Shown piece after piece: positions 1-11,590 of a DNA stretch of 64,000 bases; position 1 is the stretch's first letter, and each line of letters begins with the position of its first letter. The DNA comes from Owenia fusiformis (lineage: Eukaryota > Annelida > Polychaeta > Sabellida > Oweniidae). The stretch covers positions 6,413,375 through 6,477,374 of the forward strand of contig CAIIXF020000005.1 of assembly GCA_903813345.2 (NCBI GenBank). The letters are read 5' to 3'. The notes under the pieces were generated by a model. It was not told the origin of the DNA. It saw nothing but the letters and a program-made list of their open reading frames with translations, and ran no database searches. Both the position numbers and the translations under genes were made by a program.

Positions 1-129
1 ACAGTCAATATTCGTCCATGTCAGTTGGAAGTTCCACTTCCAGTAGTCATGAATCAACTGTGTGATCTTTTAGATCTCTTAGATCCCGTTGATCTAACGG
101 ATGATCAAATCACGCTTTGTTCAGTGTAG
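1..129 (+). CDS. Possible 3'-terminal coding exon of an upstream gene (partial)
   Basis: The first 129 bases are richer in GC than what follows and stay open from the window edge in frame 1 to a TAG at 127-129 (42 codons, ending in DDQITLCSV). Frame 3 is also open from the edge to a TGA at 63-65, with a Ser-rich tail ending in HESTV, which would fit a class I PDZ ligand (S/T-x-V). Only one can be real and neither is proven. Downstream sequence is AT-rich with frequent stops, as expected of a 3' UTR. I do not recognise the protein; this could equally be chance. Confidence 0.22.
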   Translation, partial: TVNIRPCQLEVPLPVVMNQLCDLLDLLDPVDLTDDQITLCSV

Positions 130-1880
130 ACAAAGTGTCACCAAATCATGTGTGAATTGCACAGAAAATAATGTGTTCAGGAAGGAAGAACATGATTTCA
201 GTTTTATTATCACTTTTTATTATCACATCCATTTTGTTATAAAGATGTAACGTCTTTATAATACGTGGTGGGGACAAGTGATTATATTTATCATTTATCA
301 TCTAGTGCCTTAAACAATGGGAGGGTCCCTTGAGGAGGGTCTCCTAGTGAGATATGTGTTCATATGACAGAGATGTTGGATTACCACAACAGCGTGCAAT
401 ACAGACACTGTGGTTGTTCTAGGAAGCATTACTGAAGATATGTCAGCGTAAATAGTTCCTTAAATGGGCCATCTTTATGTTGATGACTGACTGACTGACT
501 TTTTTTGGTCCAAAGATCTCGTCTCTGAACTTGATTTGTTCAATTAATTATTTGAAAGTTTAATAGCCAGTAAGAGTTGATCTAATGTAGTATGTGTTTC
601 CTCAAGCTGACAGATTGTAAATATTGTACATATGTAGATGAAACAATGTACATGAATTGTCCATATACCAGTGAAGCTACTCAATTGTACATAAATGCTT
701 ATGTAAATTGCTTCCATGTAGACCTGCCAGCTACGTTCAGATCACATGTGCCAATATTTTGAATTAATGACTGAAAAATGAAAGCAATATTTTTACGCAT
801 ACATTCTATATGAAGTCTAGCATTGATGAATTTCGATGAAACTGTGGTAATCTGTATGAAATAGTGATAATTTTGAAATTCCTGGTATATGGCATAATAT
901 TATAAAGAAGTGCAACAGAAAATGCCAAAGATGTTTTCCAACTTAATTTTGTGTCATAGTATCAATGAATAAGTAAAATTTACTTGATGAAAGTTTATTG
1001 TAAAAGCATCATAAGTATAATTTTTTTTTTGTTATTTGAATTTAGCTGTCCAAGGTCTTGATGCGATATGTACTCTGTAAATATCACGCATATAATCAAT
1101 AATTTAATTTCATAACCAGTGGGCCAAGTCATTTCTTGGTAGTTCTCAAAATCATATTTGAGATAATCGTATCCATCGTTTGGACAATGGAACCATTATT
1201 TGAGTCCATTTATATATGTATGAGACATATACTTGTTTGTGAAAAGTTACAGATACCAATCACTACAGTATGTACATACCGGAGTTTCATTAGAATATGT
1301 AATACGAATGGACACACTTATTTGACATCTTGATTTTAACATGGAAACATTAACAAAATTTCTCAAAAACATTCTATTTTTTGGGAAGATACAATCTGTT
1401 GCTAATGAAACTCTTTGTATTAATGTGTTAAATATGATATATACATGTGATATATTTATATATGTGCATGCCATGTATACAAAGCATTTTTGCAGCTGAT
1501 AGTTTGAACAAATGATCCTGTAGTGTTTACTTTATCTTACTTCCAGTCCTATTTAAAACATCACAAAGGTCATATTCATAATGTTATCGTGTATGAACTC
1601 TATGACTAGTTTCTGGGCAATAACCATTATCATTTTCTGCCATTATTCAAGTGCCTTATTTGAGATTTGCTAATTTTTACATTATCTAAATAACCAAAGT
1701 AAGACTTTCATCACATACATTTATGAAGGAAAACATGTTCAGCGTAAAATGGAGTATGCATTTAAAAATTCAGTTTATAAAAATATGAATTTTTTCATTT
1801 GTTTGTTATTATTCAAAAATTCAGACCTCTAGAACATGTAGTACTGGACATAAGTATAAATGTAGTGCCATTAGTATCAT
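130..1880. other. AT-rich sequence without recognisable genes
   Basis: I see no convincing coding sequence or repeat here. The short open frames near 1136-1474 overlap on both strands and have no recognisable content. The first part may be the 3' UTR of a gene ending at the window edge. Confidence 0.4.
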
Positions 1881-1884
1881 TCAA

Positions 1885-2635
1885 GAGTGTGATATCAACA
1901 TACATGAGTGTGATATCAACATATAAGTGTGTGATACCAACATACATGAGTGTGATACCAACATATAAGTATGTGATATCAACGTACTAGAGTGATATTA
2001 ACAAACAAGTTTGTGATACCAACATACAAGAGTTTGATATGGACATACAAGTATGTGATATTAACAAACAAGTTTGTGATACCAACATACAAGAGTTTGA
2101 TATGAACATACAAGTATGTGATATTAACAAACAAGGGTGTGATACCAACATACAAGAGTTTGATATGGACATACAAGTATGTGATATTAACAAACAAGTG
2201 TGTGATACCAACATACAAGAGTTTGATATGAACATACAAGTATGTGATATTAACAAACAAGGGTGTGATACCAACATACAAGAGTTTGATATGGACATAC
2301 AAGTATGTGATATTAACAAACAAGTTTGTGATACCAACATACAAGAGTTTGATATGGACATACAAGTATGTGATATTAACAAACAAGTTTGTGATACCAA
2401 CATACAAGAGTTTGATATGAACATACAAGTATGTGATATTAACAAACAAGTGTGTGATACCAACATACAAGAGTTTGAGATGGACATACAAGTATGTGAT
2501 ATTAACAAACAAGTTTGTGATACCAACATACAAGAGTTTGATATGAACCTACAAGTATGTGATATTAACAAACAAGTGTGTGATACCAACATACAAGAGT
2601 TTGATATGAACATACAAGTGTGTGACATCAAACCT
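1885..2635. repeat. 63-bp minisatellite built from three 21-bp subunits
   Basis: About ten copies of a 63-bp unit run from about 2000 to 2630; the motif GAGTTTGATATG recurs at 63-base steps. Each unit is three diverged 21-mers (starting GTGTGATACCAAC, GTTTGATATG, ATGTGATATTAAC). A more degenerate 21-22-bp version at 1885-1985 may be the ancestral part. Because 63 and 21 are multiples of 3, several frames on both strands remain open (204, 224 and 184 codons). This open-frame pattern follows from the period and does not show a gene. Confidence 0.9.
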
Positions 2636-2639
2636 AACA

Positions 2640-3790
2640 TAACTGCTGACTGATACAACATTTAGTTTAATTATTAGTTTATGTCATATCATAAATCATT
2701 ATAGAATTATGTATGTGTCAAAAATTGAGCACTTTTTAAAGTGGTTTACTTTATTCAAAGACAATCCATCCCTGTAATGGTACAAAATTGTAAACACTTA
2801 GATATATTTCATTGTAATTAAATTTATCATTTTTGTTAAATTCACCTTCACAATTCATCTATTTTTTCTCAATATATTTTTAGTTTATGCATCTCAATTT
2901 TTACCTTCCTCCCATTGAAGCCAACAATTTTAGAAAGTGCTCATCATTTGACATAGCCCATTTAGTTTAAACCATGACTAAAACAGCAAAACTGAATGAA
3001 TATGATATTATTTCTTTTGATATGGATAGTTAAAATAGTATCCTAAACATTAAATGACTAACAGTATAATGTTTTTGTAAAAAACTATGTGAAAATATTG
3101 CAAACAGTTCTTGCTATGATCTTACCCATTTCTCTCTCACTTTTGTAAATAGATTTCCATAATTTCGACTGGTGCTTAAAATATGTAAAACAGAGGTTGC
3201 CATAGCATCTAAATGGGAGAAAATAGTTGTCATGGCAATTAAAGTCATATCATAACTTCTTTTTCTGGATAGTATTTTGCAAATAATTCAATCTTGAACA
3301 CAATTAGCCAAAATACTTTTCCAAAGGTAAGTTAGAAAGCCATGTTGCCATGGCAACTGATTTCATCATGTTGCTTTAGCAACAAAAGGCAACAGGTTGC
3401 CATGCAATATACTGTCGACAAATGTGTAGGCAGAATGTACATAAGATCAAGTGTGGAGCTTCTCAAGGCTTCATAGAAGAAATATTTTGTAAGTCACTAA
3501 AATTATCGATTGGTATAATTCTCAAAGTCTATTCTTGAGCTCCAGCTATGGATTCTTCTTGATGACTTGGTATCCAAATAATATGAGGTATTGAAACAGG
3601 AAAATGTACCGAATCTATTGGCTTATCGAGAATGAAAATATACAGTCAAAAGTTTCTTAAAAATTGTGCAAAACAGTAACAAGTATTATTTTAATGAACA
3701 AAATCTAGAACTTTCGAACAAATCATTGTCTTAAACGCCAACTCAGCAAAAAATTAATTTCAACATTTTCACTTTTATTTTATTTTACTC
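2640..3790. other. AT-rich intergenic sequence
   Basis: No gene is visible. The only notable content is the cluster of palindromic GTTGCC...GGCAAC-like motifs listed separately. Confidence 0.4.
3196..3408. promoter_or_regulatory. Cluster of five X-box (RFX)-like palindromes
   Basis: Five copies of a GTTGCC-N-GGCAAC-type motif lie within 213 bp: GTTGCCATAGCATC at 3196, GTTGTCATGGCAAT at 3226, GTTGCCATGGCAAC at 3344 (a perfect palindrome), GTTGCTTTAGCAAC at 3370 and GTTGCCATGCAAT at 3396. Another, GTTGTCATAGCAAC, lies near 4231. The 3344 site matches the known RFX-family X-box consensus (GTNRCC, short spacer, RGYAAC). Density this high is unusual, but the motif may also spread with a repeat. 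No promoter or gene is seen next to it. Confidence 0.3.
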
Positions 3791-3795
3791 ATTAA

Positions 3796-3935
3796 TGCCT
3801 GGGTCACATATGCTCCGATCCATCGGCCGGCGCCTGGCCGATTGAGTGTTTTGTTCAATATTGTATTCAATTTTGAACAAAATACTCAATCGGCCGGGCG
3901 CCGTAGTGAAAATCGGAGCAAATGTGACCAAGGCA
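3796..3935. mobile_element. 140-bp palindromic MITE with TTAA target site
   Basis: The two halves are inverted copies: it starts TGCCTGGGTCACATATGCTC and ends with the complementary GAGCAAATGTGACCAAGGCA, with a GC-rich middle containing CGGCCGGGCGCC. TTAA flanks both ends (3792-3795 and 3936-3939), as in piggyBac- or Kolobok-type insertions. A half copy of the same element is at 45760-45838. No coding capacity. Confidence 0.75.
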
Positions 3936-5281
3936 TTAAAGTGACACTGGTTTCAGTTGCTATTAAATTAATAGTGCATGATCATTGTACAGTTGTGCTA
4001 TACAATCAGCAAGACAATATACAAAACTCATTTATTGTACATGTACATAACATAAGCAGAATTTTAAAAGTTATTTAGCTGTTTATGATTTCTCTTTTGT
4101 TTGACACAATATTTGTTTAATACAAAAATGAACAATTTAGAAGACATCATTACAACCGTTTGTTGTTTTATGTTTACAGATTCACGAACAGTTTTATGAT
4201 TTTTGAATATTTTATTTTTATATAATTTGTTGTCATAGCAACAATTGCCAAGTGGAGCGAGCAATGGATACAAAGTACAGTAATCACAGTATACTTATTA
4301 TAAGCTAATAAATGTTCACATTTTAATGAATTTATACAACTATATTGTATGTTTGAAACATGGTGTATATTTATGTAAAAAACAATACAAGAATGAGGTA
4401 GCAAAGGGTGAGGGTAGGCATATTACCATGGTGACTAAAATCGATCTCTTTCCATCTATGTCTGTCTGTTAATCCAGTAGACCCATAGGTAAAGTGGATC
4501 AAATTCAATGATTTAAGGAAAGAGTTCAAAATGTCCATGGATATAGTTTTACCCAAAGAAACACCCTGATATTTATTTAAAAGAAGGTATAATTTCATTG
4601 GATAGTAAGAATGTTAACTTATTTTTGTGATGTTATTGTTAGAGTAAGGTATATCTGGTGATAAGTAAACAGTACAGTGGCAAACATTACTGTTGTAAAC
4701 AATACAGTAGTAAACAGTACTGTAGAGGCAGCAATGCAGGCAAGCAACTCTTAATAACAGTTCTTATGTTCAAACCTCCAATAAAATGTGTGGTGAAATG
4801 TATTTCCAATTCAATCTGAGATCTTGCCTGAATTTTTAGTCATAAATCCTGTGTTCATGCAGCCCCATGTAATTGTAACATAATGTTACTTTCTGTTGTC
4901 TGGAAACCACACACAGAATGTTATGTAGAGTTATACGCTACTGTATTATATTATATAGTAGTCATAAATACCAAATAAAAGTATAAAATTTAATTAATTG
5001 TATGTTTATTTACTTTTACATAGCCTAATATGATAAAGCCTTAGCAATTCATTTTATTCCCATAATGCTTTGCCATGGTAATATAAATTGAAATTATTCT
5101 GTTGATATAGTCGATACTTAACATTTAATAATTGCTAATTGTTACAAAGACCAAGTAACCTATGCTAAATGCCGGACTGTCGACAGTAAGACAATAATTG
5201 CAGATTGTTACAAAAGTGTAACAGCTGTTACATATGCTGAATCTCTTATGCTATATGTTTAACGTTGGAGGCTGTAACAAT

Positions 5282-5307
5282 ATGTCACCATTTCTTGGTG
5301 ATGACAT
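5282..5307. promoter_or_regulatory. Conserved hairpin downstream of gene copy 1
   Basis: ATGTCACCA pairs with TGGTGATGACAT around a short loop, about 90-110 bases past the stop codon of copy 1. The equivalent position is paired or nearly paired in the other units (17156-17181, 19314-19339, 27567-27592, 27785-27811, 37075-37100). Upstream lie a second inverted repeat (TGTTAC...GTAACA) and the palindrome ACTGTCGACAGT. Role unknown. Confidence 0.4.
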
Positions 5308-5354
5308 AAAACAGCCACTTAACAATGCATTATACTTATAGTGCTCATGATTTT

Positions 5355-5360
5355 TTTATT
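5355..5360 (-). terminator. Poly(A) signal of gene copy 1
   Basis: AATAAA on the minus strand, 33 bases past the TAA stop at 5394-5396. The same signal is kept in copies 3, 4 and 5, which supports a functional 3' end. Confidence 0.55.
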
Positions 5361-5393
5361 CACTTTGGATAGAATACATTGTATATCATGTGT

Positions 5394-7960
5394 TTAAGAT
5401 GTGCAGACCACACACGTCAACTCTGCCCCATCTTTGTAGTTTGGACAAGGTAAGGACCCACAAGATGCTTCCACAGCATAAAATAATGCACCATTCTTAT
5501 TAGCCCCACTACCCGGCACTCCCTCTGGCGCTGCATCCATGCATTCAAATGTCCTTCTACCGCCGTGTTTTGCATACTCTGATACAAGGTAACCAGTGTA
5601 TTCGAAATGCCATGCATCTGGACATGTCTTCCAAGCTGGGATCATGATAGACGTTGAACGAGGTACTGAACACACAGCACATGGTACATCACTTTCGTAA
5701 AGTGATTCTCTGTCACCAGGGGTAGGTGCATTGTCACCATCAAAAGGGTTTGGATGTCCACTGGCTGTTTCAAACTGATATTCAGCTCCATACATTAAAG
5801 CAGAATATTTACTTTTTGCACTGGTGTACCTTCCCCACTGTGGGTTTGTAGGAAGGCATTGATAGTTAGAACCACCTCCTGTCTCTACATGACTTGAACC
5901 ACCGGCTATACCTAAAATGAAGTGTTGAACAGCTTGGTTGATAAACGGTTAGCAGAAGCTAGCACAGAGGCGTAGCCAGGATCCAAAACTTGGCGAGAAT
6001 CTCAATATGTTGAGGTAAAATGAGCTTATAATAATAATAATAGATAATATCATACTTCAATAAGACATATATGTCAAAAAAGGGTTTAGTGACTTCCCAA
6101 AAATGCATGTAACATCAGCAAAACCGCCCAAAATACAAAGATTCAAATGTCGATGATAAGGATTTTCATGCATGTGTACCCGTTTTTCAATACTTTTCCA
6201 GATCCCTTTTGAAAGATTAAGGTACAGCTGGAAAATAACATTTTGGAATAAAATAACCTGTACGTGTTATTTTCTGGCATAAAGTAAAGTATGAAAGTAT
6301 GTGTTAATTTACTTGCTTTTCTCAGGAAAGTATCGTTACATTGTCTAGTTTTAGTAAATCTGGTAAGAGATCAATGGGAACTTCAAGAAATTCTGATATT
6401 TCACGCTTTCTATTTTTCCAAATATTCTTTTGAAGTTTCCAGACAACACATGAGCTACCATTGACCTGTTTCCAGGTTTACTAAAAGTAATGATACTTTC
6501 CTGAAAAAGGAGGGAAATACACACATGCCTTCATACTTAAACAGGCAATGCGCCTATTTTTGAAGGAAAAAGGACAAAATATTATTTGAGACATGTCACT
6601 CACACAGTCAATCAAATATGATAAAAACTTTAATTTGGGATAATACTGAAGTGAAAAAAAAATTATTCACATAGAAAATGGCATTTGAAGTTCAGAGATT
6701 GAAAAAAGTGAATTACTACTTTTCACAAAATGTATGTTTTAAATAACTCTTGGATTAAAAGATGGCGTATGCTTGAAAATCCAATCAAAAATGAATGGAT
6801 AATCAATGCAAACAACAATGCCATCTTTCTATGGCATTGCTAAAAACTTGACACATATAAATTGATAGATCAAAAATATTTTTTCATGATCTAGTGTCAA
6901 TTAAGTCTGATGTGGTCTGTTTGAGCTATTTTTGGTGTCAAATGAAAGATCAGGTACTTATTCATCTATTGGAAATACTTTGAAGATCAAAAGTGAGACT
7001 TCATTTAAGCACTTTGTCCCTTTAATTTTGTACCAGAAAATAACATGTGCAGATAAAGGAATTTTTTCCAAAAATGTTATTTTCCAGGTGTACCTTAAGT
7101 GCCCAGTCCATGTTTTTTCAACAAATCCCACGGTCAAGTGTAGTTTGATTACGGCAAGTCAAAATCATTTTCGTGATTCATATTTTGTTTATACAAGCTG
7201 TTTTGGGCTTGCTCAAATTAAACTGCAACTGACTGTGACAAACAGGCCAACAACCATAAAAAGAAATTTCTGTAAAATTCTGGCGAGGTAGTTTTTAATT
7301 TAGGAGGCACTGTTGGTTAAATTGAACAGCTTTTGATCTTGATATTTTTACATTAGAAGTATGATTCATGTATTGTTTATTCATTTATATGCCAAAATGC
7401 CGGATTCGAAAGCTGAAGTGTTGATTTTATAGCATAATTAATGGGTCAGAATGATTGGTTTTCTTTCAGTACATAATGGACACGTGGACCAAGAGAAAAC
7501 TTTTATTTGAAATCAAATGCAACGTGAATGAACCTAAATTGGTTTGTTTCTTGAGTTCAAGCTAACCTGTATAGACAATAGCTGCTCCATCTGGACATGA
7601 CGTTCTCCCCCATCTTATGTATGTAGTTTTTACATGGGATTTCTCTGCATTTGAATTACAACTGGCCTGAAATATATATCAACATGAGAGGGACCAGGCT
7701 GACCTTCAAAATCCTTATATAACCTAAAGGAAATCTTTCATCCTTTAGTCAACTAATACAAAAAAGTTAGTTCTCCGAATTTACAAAACTCAGTCATGTA
7801 CTGCCAAGTGTAGAGTAATTCGAAGTGTTGTATGTTTAATTGAAAGTCTACCTACCTGACACTGATTGCAGCACCTACAACAGCACGCCTCACCAATGGA
7901 GTACGTAGCAAAGCAACATAAAGCCAAAATAACCAAACTGCAAGTGATGCTAACCCTCAT
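5394..7960 (-). CDS. Secreted short-chain collagen C4-like protein, array copy 1
   Basis: Three exons on the minus strand: exon 1 7960-7856, exon 2 7666-7567, exon 3 5911-5394, joined by GT-AG introns of 189 and 1655 bp (phases 0 and 1), giving 240 residues. Residues 1-23 are a hydrophobic signal peptide (MRVSITCSLVILALCC...), followed by a Cys cluster (EACCCRCCNQCQ). Exon 2 carries the family hallmark YIRWGRTSCPDG. Exon 3 gives GIAGGSSH, NYQCLP, MYGAEYQ, DVPCAVC, KTCPDAWHFEYTGYL and the C-terminal CGSLPCPNYKDGAELTCVVC. Paired Cys imply a disulfide-bonded extracellular domain. Despite the database name I see no Gly-X-Y collagen repeat. Function is not established. The start is the only Met before the signal peptide and is conserved in all copies. 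Intron 2 holds a TTAA element. Confidence 0.85.
5965..5982. mobile_element. hAT-like terminus relic in intron 2 of copy 1
   Basis: CAGAGGCGTAGCCAGGAT resembles termini widely seen in hAT-type elements (CAGRGGCGTAGCCAGG). The same stretch is in copy 3 at 19995-20012, so it predates that duplication. The other end was not found. Confidence 0.3.
6221..7094. mobile_element. TTAA-flanked inverted-repeat element in intron 2 of copy 1
   Basis: The ends GGTACAGCTGGAAAATAAC and the inverted GTTATTTTCCAGGTGTACC form inverted repeats of about 65 bp, each flanked by TTAA (6217-6220 and 7095-7098). Inner segments around 6255-6330 and 6480-6530 are also inverted. No transposase frame is visible. Unit 2 keeps the right end (17341-17427); unit 3 lacks the element, but its site does not preserve a clean TTAA, so it is not a proven empty site. 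Confidence 0.6.
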
Positions 7961-8083
7961 CTTCTAACTGCTCCTTGTGTTGAATCTGATGTAATTCTTT
8001 ACTGGCGACTGAGTTTGAGGTTTGGTTAGTCTTGATCAATTGTCGACAACAATATAATACGAAGTATAAGCTATGTTGTACCA

Positions 8084-8099
8084 GGTTTTTATTAAAACA
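8084..8099 (-). promoter_or_regulatory. Possible TATA-like core promoter of gene copy 1
   Basis: TTTTAATAAAAACCTGG on the minus strand lies about 130 bases upstream of the ATG at 7960. The AATAAAAACCTGG core recurs at the same place in copies 2, 4 and 5 and is degenerate in copy 3. It could place transcription start near 8060. Inference only; no start-site data. Confidence 0.25.
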
Positions 8100-8159
8100 A
8101 TAACATGCAGTTGATATTTCACGACAATGATATTTACTAAAGGGCAATGTCGTGAATCG

Positions 8160-9470
8160 TGATAGGTGACTACTTTGTCACCATGAGCTGGCATGTTGAT
8201 TTAGTAAAGTTCATTGTTTCTACTCTGGGTTACTCTACCCTTACATTTGCTGGGTATACATTGATAGAGTATGGATTGTATTGTATTCCACATAGTGTTG
8301 CAGCTCTGAATTTATCTGAAACAAAATATGAATTGAATTTGCTCTTGGATTCAAAACATTAAGAACTTAATTACCACTTGTTCAACGTTGATGAATCTGT
8401 TAAATCGATTTTAAGGCACATACATATTTCATATATACATTTTTGAAAAAGTTATCCCTAATGCGAACAATGTATTTTTCATAACATGGTTGACCCTACC
8501 ACTAGCGTGTTTTGAGTTTTGATTTTCAAGCAATTTTTGAAATGATTAACAACATTCCCACCATCCTAACTCCAGCCACTTGCCCCTAATCACCCCATTT
8601 TTGCACCAGAAGTGGTATTTTGTCAGTAGCTACTCCGATTACAGAAAAATATCATTTCACGGCAGAAAACTCCAGGAAATTCTGATATTTCACTAAAAAG
8701 TGTAACAAACCTGGGTTTTATATTTCATGCCCAGTTTAATTATTTCATATATCTGTTAATGTTAATTCTATTATTTCAATTTATTGTAAGGTTTAAAGGT
8801 CATTTAAACTTTTTATAACTTTTGAATTTGGTGCCAAAAACTTCAGCCCAGTTTAGATTAGCCAATCAGAGTACGTCTTAGAAAAGCGGAGAATTTAGGA
8901 GATTGACATTTTTATATTGTGCGAATTATAATCGTCTTAAATGTAGGACTTAAGGTCCTAAGATAGGAAAGGATATGATTATGTTAACAGTAAATGGCCT
9001 AGGATAAGATAAATCAAGTTAAATAGGGTAAGGAAGTTAGTTTTGAACAGAAATAGACCGCTAAGTAAAGTGACCTAATTTTGCAAACATTGAGAATCTA
9101 CATCATTTCTTAGTTGCTATCGTTGATTCCAATCAGATATATTCAGAATTATGTCTCCTTTCGTTCTGTGAATATTACCAGTTTAGGGTAGCATACTAAA
9201 CCTGCAAGGTTTTAGTTGAAGATATATATTCATAGCCATGTGTGTACTTTTATCAGTTTGAATATTTGCCAAAAGGTGGCACTAGTGTTGTTGAGCATCT
9301 ACATGAAGTAGTTGTGTGTATTAGTCTATATAAGGTCAGATTGGTAATAAGATTGAAAACTGTTTTGTTATTTACAGTATCTTGTTTGATATACCATCTG
9401 AAAGACCTTAGTTTCATTGTAAAAACTCATTGTACATATTCTTCATACTTATGGTTGATTACGTAATATA
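8160..9470. other. Upstream flank of copy 1 and unassigned intergenic DNA
   Basis: 8160-8720 is homologous to the upstream flanks of copies 3 and 5, so it belongs to the repeated unit. From 8720 to 9470 I see no gene or recognisable repeat. Confidence 0.4.
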
Positions 9471-10149
9471 CACGCCCGGTGATCGTAGAATTGGGACGGA
9501 GGGGGGAGCAGGCAATTTCTGCTAGAAATTTCAACAAATCTGGAAGATTTATTTTTTAAAGAAGAAGTTTACTATTGAATTGCTAAATAAATAGGCTCAC
9601 GGTATTGTAAAATTTTTTTTCAACCGATACTCTTTTAGAGTATAAGATCTATTAAAAAAGGCGCAACGCACCAACGTGCAAAAGTCAATCTTGTTGCTAT
9701 AAATGAAGCAACAATGGTGTACATGACCTGTAATAAATACTTGTAAGTGACATTATCGTCACAAAATTAATGTTATTGCTGACTTTGTAAAATAAGTTTC
9801 CATAGGAGAAATAGAAAATAATCGAAAATAATTTTGGGACGGAGGGGGGGAGCAATATGTATTAAGACATGATACATATTGCTCCCCCTCCGTCCCATAA
9901 TTATTTTCGATTATTTTTTATTTTACGTATTGAAACTTATTTTATAAATCTCATCTCATATCTTAGATGCCTATCGTTTCAGAAAAAAACCCAGAAGACC
10001 TAACATATTTTACCATACCTTGCGCCTATCAATTCAGCAATTTAATAGTAAACTTTTTCTTGAAAAAATAAATCTCTCAGATTTGTTGAATTTTCTTGCA
10101 GAAATTGCCTGCTCCCCCCTCCGTCCCATTTTCATGATCACCGGGTGTG
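9471..10149. mobile_element. 679-bp inverted-repeat element with a GGGACGGAGGGGGG motif
   Basis: The termini CACGCCCGGTGATC and CACACCCGGTGATC (right end read inverted) begin inverted repeats of about 180 bp. A second internal palindrome at about 9815-9925 repeats GGGACGGAGGGGGG in inverted form around a short hairpin. Flanks are AT-rich (TAATATA and ATATATA), so a short TSD such as ATATA is possible but ambiguous. A diverged relative lies at 40440-41215. No protein is encoded. Confidence 0.75.
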
Positions 10150-10498
10150 ATATATATATTTTTTAATTCAAATCATAGTTTATGTTATTATTGAGATCAG
10201 TGTGACAATTAGCTGTCAGTAGAGCAGATTAAAATTCATAACAACCAACACACTCCCTAGTCAAGGCCATATATACGCTACCACAGAAATTTCAAGTATA
10301 TTTGTAACATCTCATAATTTTATGTAACGTCACGGCTAGGCGAGTGTGACCCCCGGTTGTTACAAAAGCATTTGAACATGACTGTATTCACGCCTTCTAT
10401 AAACTGTGAACAAAGTCAAAATTCCACCCAGGGAATATTCGGCAACACTACCCATGGTAATACGAGAAATGTGTGACGTCATAACGGCGGGCCGTAGT
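10150..10498. other. Intergenic sequence without recognisable features
   Basis: Nothing recognisable as a gene or repeat. It leads into the inverted repeat at 10500. Confidence 0.35.
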
Positions 10499-11563
10499 AC
10501 ACCCATTCTCAATAAGAATGCAAAATAGGTGACCCAGGGCTCAATCTCAGCATTTACATTACCAACATCACTTTTTGTTGTATATATAAATAGTATATAT
10601 GACCCTCTACCTAGTACGTTTGTAATATATGATTTCTCAGTTACACATATTTTATTATATGTACTAGAATAGGGCTATTCATCAGTCACGTGACTGTCGC
10701 CATATCAAAAATCAGGATTGTATGGTGCCATTAGAGCATTTTTCATGCATAACATCCCATATAAAGTGGTGTATTATACACAAGACGATCCCAGCTTCTG
10801 GTTAAATGACAGAAACTATCATTTTGACATTTTTACCATGTTGAAACTGTTCCTTGACCAATGTCGCCAGACTTTTTTATATCAACCCCCCTGTGCTATA
10901 AATCATATAAAAACTGGTGAAAAATTAATGTTTCATATGTGCCATATACGTATCTGGATTCCAATTTGAATACTTAATAGAAAGTCGTAAAAGTTGATAT
11001 TTGAAACGTTGAGATTTTGGGGCCAGAACATTATAATTCCCGTTTTTCATGAAGTTATAGATAAGAAAATCATTTACGTGATCATCGTTTTCACAGGCAA
11101 TAAGTGTCTGAGCAAATTAATGTTATATCACCTTATTGTATGGTATGAGTGATCCTTGTTGATCAGTATTTTTAACTAAATTGACATTGTTTGAATATAA
11201 TACAGCCAGCAAAAGGGTATTTGTATCATTTACGACACCATCATTTACGATACCTAGTAGTACGAAAATAACGGTTACCATACTCCTAGCTCTGAATAAA
11301 GTTTATAAAGCGGGAAATTTGAGTATTCATATTCATTTGAATCTGAATAAAGAAACACTACCACCTTTGTAGAGTAAATCCACACAATTTAAGGTATATA
11401 TCACACCTAATATAGTATCTCTCTTGTAAAACGAAGATGTAGTGTTAATTTGATGTTATCTATGGCATAAAGACAGTCAGTATAAATGTGAAAATGAATA
11501 TAAAAACACTTTTCTATCATTCAATTTGAATTGAAGCTATAGTCTTGCGTTTTCTATGTCATA

Positions 11564-11590
11564 AATTACGTTACCATAGGTAACGTAATT
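11564..11590. repeat. Perfect 12-bp-arm palindrome with ACGTTAC core
   Basis: AATTACGTTACC and its exact complement GGTAACGTAATT are separated by ATA. The TTACGTTAC word recurs elsewhere in the same decayed element (about 14964, 15149, 15304), so it may be a transposase or host-factor site. Inference. Confidence 0.5.

Noticed and set aside
1979-2661. Open frames of 184-224 codons on both strands over the minisatellite
   Set aside because: They follow from the 63-bp period being a multiple of three; several overlapping frames are open at once and none has a recognisable domain.
5394-7960. True collagen gene
   Set aside because: No Gly-X-Y repeats in any exon; the similarity is only to the non-collagenous domain of proteins annotated short-chain collagen C4-like.
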